Positions 47,502 to 58,507 of a DNA stretch of 64,000 nucleotides are shown one piece after another. The first letter of the stretch is position 1, and every line of letters begins with the position of its first letter. Source of the DNA: Excoecaria cochinchinensis. Lineage: Eukaryota > Streptophyta > Magnoliopsida > Malpighiales > Euphorbiaceae. The position numbers and the translations under genes are program-made. The stretch is taken from NCBI GenBank assembly GCA_947683425.1, contig CANTUQ010000076.1, forward strand, positions 2,356,001-2,420,000. Reading direction: 5' to 3'. The notes beneath the pieces were generated by a model. It worked only from the letters and a program-made list of their open reading frames with translations. It was not told where the DNA came from and ran no database searches.

Positions 47502-48739
47502 CCTTTAACCAATGAATCAAATTCCCAACTTAGAGTTAACCTGCAAGAAAACAACTCACATAACAAATATGCACCCTTTCTACTATATTTTAGATCTAAT
47601 GCGCTAACCAATTGACCATTATATCTGTAAAGGAAGGGGAGTCCATCAAAGCACATTCTATCACTCAAACCGGTATCTAATAAAATAATATACTAAATTC
47701 AAAAACAAGCAATAAGGTAATAAGGTTACTCAATTAGGAAGAAAAACAAATTTAGAAATGATTATACAAAAATGCTACACATAATGCTCAGCACTTCCAC
47801 AGAAATATGCTAGAAGATATGCAGAGATAAAAGTAAAAAACAAAGGTTCCCATCCCAATAGAACAGCTATCTGCAGAAAGTTATGCATTCCCTTCACTAA
47901 ATTAAAACTAGCCAACATAAAGAGTAAAATTGAATGAGGACGAAAATGTCCATTGTCACTTAGACTACATTTTTATTTCAAACAAAATTTTAGAATACAA
48001 TAATAATTGAATTGTTGGCATTGCTTCTTATAAGATTGCACAAGTAACAAAAGTCCAGTGCAGCAAGCTGGATTTATGGTAAAAGCAATGAGAACAACAT
48101 ATTTAATATAAAAAAATAACAATAATTCTAATGTACAAATCCCCCCAACAATCAAACAAATGCAATATTTCCCATCAAAGAACAAACTGCTATTTTGCAA
48201 TAAGAAACCCACTTTTATATTAATAATATACCACTTTCTGGGAAAAGCATCAATGAACATCATCATCTCCTCCCCACTAACGCCGTACAAGAAGCAAATC
48301 CGTGGACAGGAGAAATTTGAATATCTAATAAATAACCAGACTTCTTTTGGTGGCACTCTCCTTTAAATACCTAAGAACTATGTTTTGTGGGTGCTGATTC
48401 AAGTCAGGGGATCACTTAGTTTTACTTCAATCAGTGTGACAGCCATTGAGATTTGGAAAAATTAAAATTTTGAGAATTTAAATACCAGAAATTGAATATG
48501 AAGAATACAAACTAAGAAGAAGTAAATCAAGCAAATGAGTTTAAATTATTGCAAATTCGAATACTGGATTCTTACCTCTTAATGAATTCTTAGTGAAGAG
48601 AGTGTGATTATACTTATTCTTATTCTAATTGATCAGACGAATCCTTGCTCGGTAATCAGTCTTACCCTCTAAACAAAATCAAACAGAAAAACAAATCCAT
48701 CAATAAGAAAATAATAAAAAAGTAGAAGCAAACCCACCA
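47502..48739. other. Low-copy-looking DNA with no confirmed gene
   Basis: Lies upstream (minus strand) of the sugar-transporter fragment and could hold its former 5' UTR. A 127-codon minus ORF (48356-47973) has no recognised motif. No repeats found. Confidence 0.35.
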
Positions 48740-48749
48740 GAGAATTAGG

Positions 48750-49127
48750 GGGTTAATTTTTTCGGTGGTCACTCAATTTTTTGGCTTGTAACGATTTGGT
48801 CACTAAACTTCAATTTGTAACGAAAAATAACTCATATATTATTTTGTAACAAAAAAATCACAATGATCGGAAATTGTGCTCGCCGGTAACCGGCGCATTT
48901 AATTTTTGTGGTGGTCACTAAATTTTGTGTCTTGTAACGATATAGTCACTAAACTTCAACTTTGTGCCGTACAGATCATGCGCCGGTTACCGGCGAGCAC
49001 AATTTCCGATCATTGTGATTTTTTCGTTACAAAATAATATATGAGTTATTTTATCGTTACAAATTGAAGTTTAGTGACCAAATCGTTACAAGACATAAAA
49101 TTGAGTGACCACCAAAAAAATTAACCC
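48750..49127. mobile_element. Foldback MITE, probably Mutator-like
   Basis: Two nearly perfect inverted arms (48750-48898 and 48978-49127, about 149 bp each) with ends GGGTTAATTT / AAATTAACCC and a 10-bp target duplication GAGAATTAGG (48740-48749, 49128-49137). The 79-bp spacer resembles the outer part of the left arm in direct orientation (TTTGTGGTGGTCACTAAATT). The long arms and 9-10-bp duplication fit Mutator-type MITEs. No ORF. Confidence 0.9.
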
Positions 49128-49137
49128 GAGAATTAGG

Positions 49138-49603
49138 GGCTAGGGTTTAGCAGAGATAAGAAATGGAATGAAGTACAAAGAAATGAGGGTTTTGAAATAA
49201 TAAAAACAATAATCGAAGGCAGCAATATCAAAATAAAAAACTTAGTCATGTTTGATAAGATGGATCGTATTCTAATTAAATTAGAGATCGTAATGAATTA
49301 AGAAATTTATTGTAACGTAATTATGATTATATTATTATATTTAGTTGAAATATTAATATAATATAAATATTAATATATTTCTATATTTGTTATTAATTAA
49401 TTTTTTTTATATAATTCTTTTATTTTTTTATAATTATTTTATATATTTATTAGATTATGATCTCATATAAAAAAAATATAATTATACTAAATTGTACCGA
49501 TTTATATTAAATTTTAAACTTAATATTTAAAGTAAAATTAACGTAACAATAGTAATTATAAAATATCAAATAAATTATTTTATAAGACTCAAACTATCAA
49601 TAT
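49138..49603. other. A/T-rich DNA
   Basis: No feature recognised between the MITE and the Myb/SANT-like pseudogene. Confidence 0.4.
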
Positions 49604-50600
49604 TCAAATATTCCCACTAAGCAAAGTTTTCATCCAAATTTTTTCCTCATCATCAGGTATAGTGAAAAATATATCAGTTATTTCGCGGTCACAACTAATT
49701 TTTCCTATTGTTTGGTATCTCTCACGCATACTTAAACTAATCAATTTTGTCAACTCACTGTTGATCATCAATCTCTTCTCATGTGCATCGCCATCTTCTA
49801 ATGCTCGACTAAGTCTACCACTAGCTTTTCCAATTTCCATGGTAATAATAGAAGTCGAATCTTTAATAACTCTAGTCAAACTTGCAATACTTTTACTTCT
49901 ACTCCTTTTTACCTTAAAACTCTTTTCATTTGTCTAAAAAAATAAAGCAGAATCAGTTGGAATAGAGCTTACTTCATTTTCATTGACTTCATTCATTGTT
50001 TGTTTTTCCAACTCTTCCATAATATCTACAGCTATTTTAGCGTCTTTTCCAGTCGCATGATCTTTTCCAAAAACAATACAGAGCTCCTCATAAAATGGAA
50101 AAGAATTGAATTTGAATGGTTCAGCATCCGAATGACTCTACAAAAACACACAACCATTCTTAAATTAAAAATTTTTAGATGTAAAAAAATATTTTTCACA
50201 AAAAAAAATGAAAATTTTATAACCATACCTTCAAATATTCATCCCAAACTGCATTTTCTGCTGTAACACATTTTCAATCTGAGTTCCAACCAAATTCAAT
50301 GCAATTACAACCAGCCAACATGTCATGCATAATACCAAAATTGGCTTTTAAATTTCTCACTTTTGGCTTGAAGTGGGGCTTCATTTTAATTCCACTATTT
50401 GGTAATTTTCCCTTAAGACCCTCTTCCACAGCATTAAAATGTCCAGGTTTGAAACCTCTTTCAGCTTTAAATCTTCCAGCATTATGTAACTCGAGAAGAG
50501 TTTAAACTAGTTTCATCTCTTCATCAAATGTTCATATCCTTTTATTTGTTCTTGGTCTTTTTGGCTTAATAGAACCTAAAGATGTACCAATGCTTGACAT
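49604..50600 (-). pseudogene. Myb/SANT-like DNA-binding protein pseudogene
   Basis: From ATG at 50600: MSSIGTSLGS, a KPKRPRTNKR basic stretch, then the Myb/SANT-like domain with LLELHNAGRFKAERGFKPGH, LKANFGIMHDMLAGCNCIEF and AVWDEYLKVWL (to about 50220). A gap then leads to a C-terminal ORF (49879-49604) with SLSMRERYQTIGKI and DDEEKIWMKTLL, typical of the tail of this plant family. In-frame stops lie in the domain at two positions normally Trp and Gln, and another after EFGWNSD. Such proteins bind DNA; some act with PIF/Harbinger transposases, others are cellular. Element C is inserted 30 bp upstream of the ATG. Confidence 0.7.
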
Positions 50601-50629
50601 TTCTTCAACACAAAAATCAGCAACAGTAG

Positions 50630-51740
50630 TGTAGACACCGGGTCCTGAGTCCGCCATAAAACGAAAACGGTGATTTTTGATCCTTGATTATTCCCTCCAA
50701 AAAAAATAAAAAAAATTAATAATATAAAAAATATATATATAAATATGTGTGTGTGAAATTAAGTAATTAATTAGTTGATATTGTCAGTTAATTAAGTGGT
50801 TAATATTATTGTGTTAATTAAAATGCATGTAAAATTAAAGTGTAATGTTTAATTAATTAGATAAATTATATATATAATATATATATAGATTAATTATATT
50901 AATATATAATATTTAATTATTGTAATGTTTAATTAATTAAATATATTAATGTGTGATGTGTAATGTGTGATTGATATATAATGTTTGATTAATTAATTAA
51001 TGTATGTGTTATTTGAATTAAGTTAAATTAATTAAAATTAAGAAAAGAAGAAAATGAGGGAATTAATGAGGAAATTACTTGGATGCCCTTAACCCTAATT
51101 TGAGGGTGTATAAAAAGAAAAGAATGAGAAAAGAGAGGGGGGTCGGCAGATCAAAGAGAGAAGAGCAAGAAAAGAAAAGAAAAAAAGAAAGAGAAGAGAG
51201 AAAGAAAAAGAAAAGAAAAGAAGAAGAGAGGAGCAGGGACCAGCAAACAGGGACGTCGGAGAGAGAAGAGAAAGAAGAAAGAAAAGGGGGAGGAAGAGTC
51301 GCCTCCGCCGGCCAGATCCGACAACCGATCGCCGCACGCGCCCCGCCGCCGTGGAGAGGAGGTCTAGGCGATTCAGGCGACGCCAACCGTGCCCCCATCG
51401 GATTCCGGTAGCCGGCGCGTGAGGGAGAAGAGCCCGGACCGTTGCAGCGCATTTTCCCGGCGACGGCGGCTTCCGATCGGCGCGTGGACACCGCCGGCAG
51501 GTTCCTCGGGCGCCGATCTTCCTTCCGGTGCCGCCAGTGTCTCCAACGGCCGCTCCGGCGAGTCTCCGGCGACCTAAATCCGGTAAGCCCATTATTTATT
51601 TATTTATTTTAATATATTATTAATTAATATTAATTAATATTATTATTTATTTATTTATTATTATTATTATTAATATTTATTTAATTTCTGAATTATTAAT
51701 ATTAATATTATTATTATTATATTTATTTACTTAATTTCTG

Positions 51741-51782
<42 letters not shown>

Positions 51783-52927
51783 TTATTTGATTTTTGTTAT
51801 TATTGTTATTATTATTATTTAATTTCTGTTTTTATTATATTTATTTATTTAATTTCTGTTATTATTATTATTATTATCATTATAATATTATTATTATATT
51901 TATTCATTATTCTGATTTATTATTAATATTATTATTATTATTATTATTTATTATTGTTATTATTTATATTTATTTAATATTATTATGTTAATATTATTAT
52001 TATTATTATTATCATTGATATTATTATTATTATTGTCTAATTTGTGTTAATTTTATGTTGATGTTGTTATTTAATTGATTTGTGATTATTTAATTTTATG
52101 TTTTATTATTATCATCATTATTGATTATTGTTAGAATTTAGTTATTTATTTATGTATTCATTTATTTATTTATTTAGAAATATGTAATTATTATTGTATG
52201 TATTTGTGGTCTGTAATAATAAAATGATTTTCGACCGCTATTAAAAAGAACCACCACACAAATGTTTTCCGCTAAAAAGAATGTTTGCTAAATAAAATTG
52301 GACCAATGTCCTATTTTACCCAATAAAATTATCACATGAAAATGGTTTTCCATAATAAACACATGCGGGGACCAAAGTCCTCAAAATAAATGAATAACCC
52401 GTTTTATGCATGTATAGTACATTTATAAATGGGAGTTGTATTCCGCTCCCAAATATTATTGTAAATTTATTTTACGTTTTAATGCTATTTTATTTTATGC
52501 TCTTGAATGAATAAATTGTGCTTTAACCAAACTTGCATTGTGTGGAGAGAGAGTGAACTAATAAATTCAAAACTCAATTGTAAACTTAAGCAAGGTACGA
52601 ATAAATGAGAAGTCCCGAACCCTGCTCTGGTCTTTGGGCTCAAGAGGCTAGAGGTTATCCTCCAAGACACCTCTTGTGTCACGAGACTTAGACGTTAATC
52701 CTAGGCCTCATGGCCCAATATGGATAAAATGCGCAAGTCTTAGGCTCTCCGAGGCGAGAGAAACTTTCCCAATGTTCTATTGGGTGGCGACTCCATGAAA
52801 CCTCTTTGTTGCCCAACATAGACGCACTTGCGATTTATCGCAAGCTGTTGACGGACCCGTAATTGCCCCGATCGCCCACGTGCGGGCGGTCCGAACGGGC
52901 GGCCGCGGGGACCCGGCGCGCGTCACA
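50630..52927 (+). repeat. C 5' LTR
   Basis: 2298 bp. A/T-rich U3, TATAAAAAG at 51109, purine-rich then GC-rich block (51120-51580), a splice-donor-like CCG/GTAAGCCC at 51583, (TTA)n-rich stretch (51600-52040), and conserved U5. A PBS-like TGGCGACTCCA lies in U5 at 52795-52805. ORFs in the GC-rich block read as low-complexity Arg/Lys/Glu or Ser/Leu and also occur in the 3' LTR. Confidence 0.95.
51109..51117 (+). promoter_or_regulatory. TATA box of C 5' LTR
   Basis: TATAAAAAG about 480 bp into the LTR, identical at 58987 in the 3' LTR. Transcription probably starts about 30 bp downstream, which leaves an R-U5 of about 1.8 kb. Confidence 0.65.
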
Positions 52928-52928
52928 G

Positions 52929-52946
52929 TGGCGACTCCACTGGGGA
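52929..52946 (+). other. C primer binding site
   Basis: TGGCGACTCCACTGGGGA, one base after the LTR end. Same as R1 and B; tRNA-Arg inferred from Ogre-type elements. Confidence 0.85.
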
Positions 52947-53961
52947 CGTATTTGAGACTTCGATTCGAAAGTACCTTGATTAAAATTTACAATTTAGTTT
53001 TAGTTTATAAATTTCGCTCTTCTCTCAAAACTGCATTGCATCGCATTAGAGCTTTAGAATATGATAGTTTGGTCCATCAATCAGCCCCGGTGCGTTCCCG
53101 AAGCACGACCCCATTTTCACTCAATTTGGGGAAGTGTTAAGGATAATCACCAGCCCAAGTCTCGTACCATCGTGGTATATAAAATGGTGACCCGATCGGT
53201 CGTTATGCTCGTGATGAGCTAGACCCGTCGGCAGGGATCATGCTTGGGTAGCCTCAAAGTAACACCACATTTTGACCAAAGCTCATGTAATGGCAATAGA
53301 AATCTCCCCTAGGTGACATGTACCATAATATCGTGCTTGCTAATTGGGCCGTCATATATTGAACAAAATCAATTGAATCAGATGATTTTCATCAAAGGCT
53401 TTCATGCCCCGATGGGCTTATCTTGATTTAATCGAATTGTTTAAATATATAATGGCCAACCATCCATGCGCATGTACTTTAAAGTAAAGAGTTGTTATGC
53501 TGCCGGCTTCTCACCGTGCACTATACGCGTCCATTGGATTCCCTGTTAATCCTTGGATAAAGCTCACCTAGGAAAGAGACCGCACGACCTCGTGTGTGGG
53601 AGAAATAAGGTCGGAAGGTTCTACCTGCTTGCATGTGGCTGTGAATGCTGCATAACATGCACATACATCACATGTCATTCATGTCAAAAAAAAAATCAAT
53701 CAAAAAAATAAAAAATATATAAAATATAAAAAAAATAAATCAATAAAAAATACATTTCATATTTTATGTATATATCCTTTTGCCTGCATATTGTTTTTCA
53801 CACGCATATACCATCATGTGTATATTTATTTTCGCATATACCATCACGTGTATATTTATTTTCATGCATTGCATTGCATAATTGCAATTTATTGATTTTT
53901 TCACTCCATCTGCATAATTCACGATCATGCATTGTATATTATCATACACGCATCATACTAA
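52947..53961 (+). other. C leader
   Basis: Non-coding, homologous to the R1 and B leaders. A possible splice acceptor (ATCATAG at 53980-53986) precedes the open gag frame and could pair with the donor at 51583; this is a guess from sequence only. Confidence 0.6.
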
Positions 53962-54111
53962 CAATTTAAATTTTTAGCCATCATAGATTCTTCCAAGTGG
54001 GTTAGAGGTCCTGACGGTCGATTAGTAAGGACAGACTCGCCTTTTGGATTGCTCGAATTAGTGCTCGATTGGGATCCTGAGCCATTCTCGACATCTAGTA
54101 CCTCATCCTCC

Positions 54112-55527
54112 ATGGCGGACGAAGCTGGAAACCTAACCACTCAAGACCTCGCCCGGAGGTTGGATGAATTTGAACGGCGAATGCTAGACATGATGGGTGT
54201 CATGGCCGAAAGAATTGCCCATCCCCCTGCTGCACAAGAACCTCCTATTCTGCAGCCGCCTATTGCTCAACAGGTACCAGTAGTCCCTCCTCGGGGGCAA
54301 GTTGAACCGCCTGCTGGTGGGGAGGCTCCCTTCGTTGGAGTGGCTGCTCGCCAACCTATTAATGAGAACGAAGCTGCACCCGTTGAGCCAAGAAGGGCAA
54401 GGGTTAATAATCCCGAAGAGGATTTTGTAGAAGAAGATGAGATTGAGGAAGTAGCAGCCCACCAACCTGTGAGGGGTAGAGCACCCAAGGTGGAGGATGA
54501 AACTATGAGGGCAATGAGACAGCAGATTGAGGCCATCACCAGGATGTTGTCAGCTGGAAAAGGGGTCAACCCCGAAGATAGAAATTTGGGAGATGAAGAA
54601 TTGCTGCCCCAGAGATTTAAAATGCCTGAGCTGCCAAAGTTTAACGGTACTTCAGATCCTTCTGCGCATATCAAGCAGTACACTTTAGTGATGAAGGGTA
54701 CAGGACTGAGCAAGAAGCAAAAGGTGGAGTATTTTTGCCTCAGCCTGTCGGGTCCTGCAGTCGATTGGTACCATGGGCTGGATCGAAGGTGTAAAGAAGA
54801 CTGGGATCTGCTGACCGATGAATTTATGAAACAGTACGATTGCAGTACTAGAATGGAGGTCACCCTGAAAGACCTTAAACTCCTGCAGCAAAAGCCCGAT
54901 GAATCATTCCACGAGTATCTCACAAGGTGGAGGAACAGGGTGATGGAAATGAAACGAAAGCCTGACACAGCTGATCAGATTAGGCTATTTATCAAAAATT
55001 CCTGTCCTTACCTGAGGGATCTGCTGAGCTTCAAAGGGCTTAGAGATTGGGAATCATTAAAAGATATTGTTGTAGAAGCTGAGGGGGCCTATCTGGCGAA
55101 GAAGGTGAGTCAGAATAATCTTCCTGGAAGGAACTTTGGGAACCAGTCTGGATACAGATCAGGCGGGGCTGGAAGCAGCAGCAATAGAACTGGCAAGGCA
55201 GCCGAGGTCTCAGCAACCGGGGTTGGACAGGAGCAGAGGCACTATTCCAATTTGGGTCGCCCTTTATCTTGGGTACTGGAGAGGCTTATGAAAGAAGGCA
55301 AGATACGACCCTTAGCGCCTAGGCCCGCCATGAATCAGGGGCAGCCAGGACATAGAGATGATCAGTACTGCGCTTATCACCAGCATACAGGGCACCTAAC
55401 GGATTTCTGCCGAACCCTGAGGAACAAGATCCAGGATCTCATCGACACCAAACAGATCACTGATCCTGAGAAGAGGGGGAAAGATAAGAAGCCGGGCTAC
55501 AATGCAGTTCCCCCACCGAATATGTGA
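54112..55527 (+). CDS. gag: C gag polyprotein, intact
   Basis: 471 codons from ATG at 54112 (MADEAGNLTTQDLARRLDEF); the frame is open back to 53962 without an ATG, and that upstream part is conserved in B, so a spliced or non-AUG start is possible. Order: coiled N-terminus (1-40), Pro/Ala/Glu-rich linker (45-140), the retrotransposon gag (capsid) domain (about 175-320, LPKFNGTSDPSAHIKQYTLV, LTDEFMKQYDCSTRMEV, FHEYLTRWRNRVMEMKR), then a Gly/Ser/Asn-rich stretch. The CAYHQHTGHLTDFC zinc-knuckle-like motif follows near 430. It ends GYNAVPPPNM. No stop or frameshift, unlike B. Gag would package the element RNA in virus-like particles; polymerase must come from elsewhere. Confidence 0.9.
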   Translation: MADEAGNLTTQDLARRLDEFERRMLDMMGVMAERIAHPPAAQEPPILQPPIAQQVPVVPPRGQVEPPAGGEAPFVGVAARQPINENEAAPVEPRRARVNNPEEDFVEEDEIEEVAAHQPVRGRAPKVEDETMRAMRQQIEAITRMLSAGKGVNPEDRNLGDEELLPQRFKMPELPKFNGTSDPSAHIKQYTLVMKGTGLSKKQKVEYFCLSLSGPAVDWYHGLDRRCKEDWDLLTDEFMKQYDCSTRMEVTLKDLKLLQQKPDESFHEYLTRWRNRVMEMKRKPDTADQIRLFIKNSCPYLRDLLSFKGLRDWESLKDIVVEAEGAYLAKKVSQNNLPGRNFGNQSGYRSGGAGSSSNRTGKAAEVSATGVGQEQRHYSNLGRPLSWVLERLMKEGKIRPLAPRPAMNQGQPGHRDDQYCAYHQHTGHLTDFCRTLRNKIQDLIDTKQITDPEKRGKDKKPGYNAVPPPNM

Positions 55528-55803
55528 TCGGACCGAGTCCACCGGAGTGGCATTTTTTGCAAGAACTACCTGGAGATATTATGTTATATGTCTCTGTATT
55601 TTGAGAACTCTTTATAACATTTTGGTTATGTAATATGATGAACAATATTTTGCATATATTATTTCTAATGATTTCATTTTTTATGATTATGATATATTCA
55701 TTCATTTTGACATTAATTCAATCAATACTACTGCATTTAATCTTGGAACTTTGGAAAATCCAAAGAAAATTTTGATAGCATCTGATATAACTCCTGAAGA
55801 GAG
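55528..55803 (+). pseudogene. C pol-linker trace
   Basis: After the gag stop a short stretch still matches the A pol linker (nucleotides for the FNLGTLENPKEILIASDIT region at 55735-55803). It breaks off in a GAGAGAGAG run, a likely deletion joint. Protease, RT, RNase H and integrase are missing. Confidence 0.65.
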
Positions 55804-57580
55804 AGAGAGTCAGAGAGAAAAGAAAAATGAGAAAGAAAAACTAGTTGCAATTAGGAGATTGGATGAAAACTCACTAAGAGCACTAGAACCTTTCTGATTA
55901 CCCGTCGAAGCGATCTCTGGATAAGACAGAACCTGGAAAATGATTTAGGCATCATTCTTTGTATAGCTCTCTAAATGACTATTTCCTACCCTTATTTTAC
56001 AATCGCTTGCTAGCCCATTGAGCCTTTATGCAGGTATGCTGAATGCGTACCAATTTTGTTGTTACACACATTAAAACTACCCCATCGCCTAAAATGATTT
56101 TGGCTTCCCCTTAGAAGATTGGCCGCTCTAAAACTGATGGATGTACATTTGAACAATTCTTTGGACTATTAAAAAATTGCCTTGATAAGAGCAAGTTCAG
56201 ACTTTGAAAAAAGGGGTTAGTCGTGCACGAAAGGCATGAGCTCAAAAAAAAAAAAAAAAGCGAAAGCAAAAAGAAGAAAAAGAAAAAGAAAAATGAAAAA
56301 TCCAAAAAGAAAAAAATGAATCAAAAATGAAAGAAAAAGAAGCAAAGAAAAGAAAAAAGAAGAAGAATAAAAAAAAGAGAGCTCAAAATAGTAACCAATT
56401 GACTAGTTTCAATGATTACCCTTTTATTGCCCTTCTGATCTCAAGGAGCTAGAATGTCATCAAGCTCAAATTCAAGAATACTTTTGAGCCGAGAACGGTT
56501 CATCCATCAGTCGAGAAAATATCGCAGCCATTTTTCTCTAGCGACCTGATCTTTTTTTTGACAGCCATCTACTTAAGCCTGATATTACAACCAAAGTAAG
56601 ACCTTTTGATTCTGGGTTCGGTCTTATCCAATTAGCGGAGATGACCTTTTAATAAGGTTTGGTACGTAAGAAGAGGCCTATGGTGTTTCTTGAGCTTCAA
56701 GCGAGAAGCCATGAGTGCATTCATGTATTCGAGTTAAGTCTCGTCTCCGACGTTTCTTCTAGAATTTGCATTCAAAAGATCAAATGAGAGCAAAGAGAAA
56801 ATATTCAATCACGAGAATCAAAAAGAGAGCAGATTGATAACAGGAGTTTGATGCTTTCAAGATCCATCCAGAGATTGGATGAGGTTTTGTATCTTGAGAT
56901 TAATGCCAAATAATGATCATATATTATGAAATCAAATTGAAATATGTGCATTTATGCAATGATATTTGATGTAACCAGAATAGTTCATCTGATGTAAAAA
57001 AAAAAAAAAAAAGAAGAAAAAGAAAGAAAAAAAAAGAGAAGGCCGTTAGAGATGAAAACCGTAATTGGCGCTCTAAGCAAAAATTAGGCCAAAGGGCAGG
57101 GTGAAAACCTGAAAACAGGCAGTCTGTCCTAAAAAAAAAAAAAAAAAAAAAAAAGCCGCTGGATTGGGTTGGGTCCATTCCAGGCAAAAATAAGGCACAG
57201 GGTCATGTGAAAATCCGAAAGGACGCATTTCCCGCTAAGAAAAGCTAGTGTGAAAATCTACGAGGGACGCACTACCTTAAAATAATGACTACAGGTTTCA
57301 GAGGAGAATCTCATGATCCCCAAAGAGCATGAAATTCAAGGGCAATTCCAGAAGGCACTGATCTTACTGCAGATTGCAATCAAATCGGCTGTCGCCTCCA
57401 AATCCACTTAGATGAATTTTTATACTGCATTGCTGCATACACATGCATCTCACGTGCATACTCACAATATTTTATGTATATCTGCCTTTCTAAGTCTTGC
57501 AGAAAAAGGGACTCGATGCGGACACCGGCAGAAACCGAGTGACGACATCATTCCAAACATCAATCCAAATATCAATTGAC
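55804..57580 (+). other. C 3' UTR, first part
   Basis: Non-coding; poly-A-rich tracts at 56245-56370, 56997-57030 and 57131-57154. 56810-57250 is the inverted counterpart of 22880-23420 in A. No credible ORF. Confidence 0.6.
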
Positions 57581-57589
57581 ACAATCAAC

Positions 57590-58300
57590 CCAAGACCTCT
57601 CAGGGGGCAGATCTCAACCCAAGACCTCTCAGGGGGCAACCGCTTCTCAAAGGGCTCATAGACATCACCACTTCACCAAACGGAGGGTTAGCACGATGGC
57701 GGCACTACCACTCTGAGGAGGGTTAGCACGACCACGGCACTACCACTTCACCAAACGGAGGGTTAGCACGATGGCGGCACTACCACTCTGAGGAGGGTTA
57801 GCACGACCACGGCACTACCACTTCATCGAAACGGAGGGTTAACACGATGGCGGCACTACCACTCTGAGGAGGGTTAGCACGACCACGGCACTACCACTTC
57901 ACCAAACGGAGGGTTAGCACGATGGCGGCACTACCACTCCGAGGAGGGTTAGCACGACCACGGCACTACCACTTCACCAAACGGAGGGTTAGCACGATGG
58001 CGGCACTACCACTCTGAGGAGGGTTAGCACGACCACGGCACTACCACTTCATCGAAACGGAGGGTTAGCATGATGGCGGCACTACCACTCTGAGGAGGGT
58101 TAGCACGACCACGGCACTACCACTTCAATCAATCCAAGACCTCTCAGGAGGCAGATCTCAACCAAAGACCTCTCAGGGGGCACACAATCAATCCAAGACC
58201 TCTCAGGGGGCAGTTCTCATCCCAAGACCTCTCAGGGGGCAGATAATCAACCCAAGACCTCTCAGGGGGCAGATCTCAACCAAAGACCTCTCAGGGGGCG
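57590..58300. repeat. Tandem arrays in C 3' UTR (75-bp and about 29-bp units)
   Basis: Six units of 75-76 bp start with CTTCACCAAACGG-type words at 57671, 57746, 57821, 57897, 57972 and 58047. Each has two half-units, GTTAGCACGATGGCGGCACT and GTTAGCACGACCACGGCACT. On both sides (57590-57640, 58135-58300) lie copies of a shorter unit, AGACCTCTCAGGGGGCAGAT. The half-unit cores are the reverse complement of the A array. Confidence 0.95.
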
Positions 58301-58487
58301 CCACTCAACAGAACGGCTAGCACGATGACGGCACTACCACTCTATAGAGGGTTAGCACGATCACGGCACTGCCGCTCCTGCAATCACAACAACAACACTC
58401 AATTCAAGAAGGTTTTCGCCGCAGGCATGGAATCCTCTCTCTCTCCCACTTTGAATTTTGGCTCACCTAGGTGTCTATGCACTAGCT

Positions 58488-58507
58488 TCTCCAAAATTGG
58501 GGGCAAC
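58488..58507 (+). other. C polypurine tract
   Basis: CTCCAAAATTGGGGGCAAC directly before the 3' LTR; same core as R1 and A. Confidence 0.75.

Noticed and set aside
51075..51592. A 165-codon ORF and partners in the GC block of the C LTR
   Set aside because: Same ORFs appear in the 3' LTR; composition is low-complexity and no domain is visible.
57671..58122. CRISPR-like or coding repeat array
   Set aside because: Units repeat in full with simple substitutions and no frame is kept open; it is a tandem repeat of the element 3' UTR.
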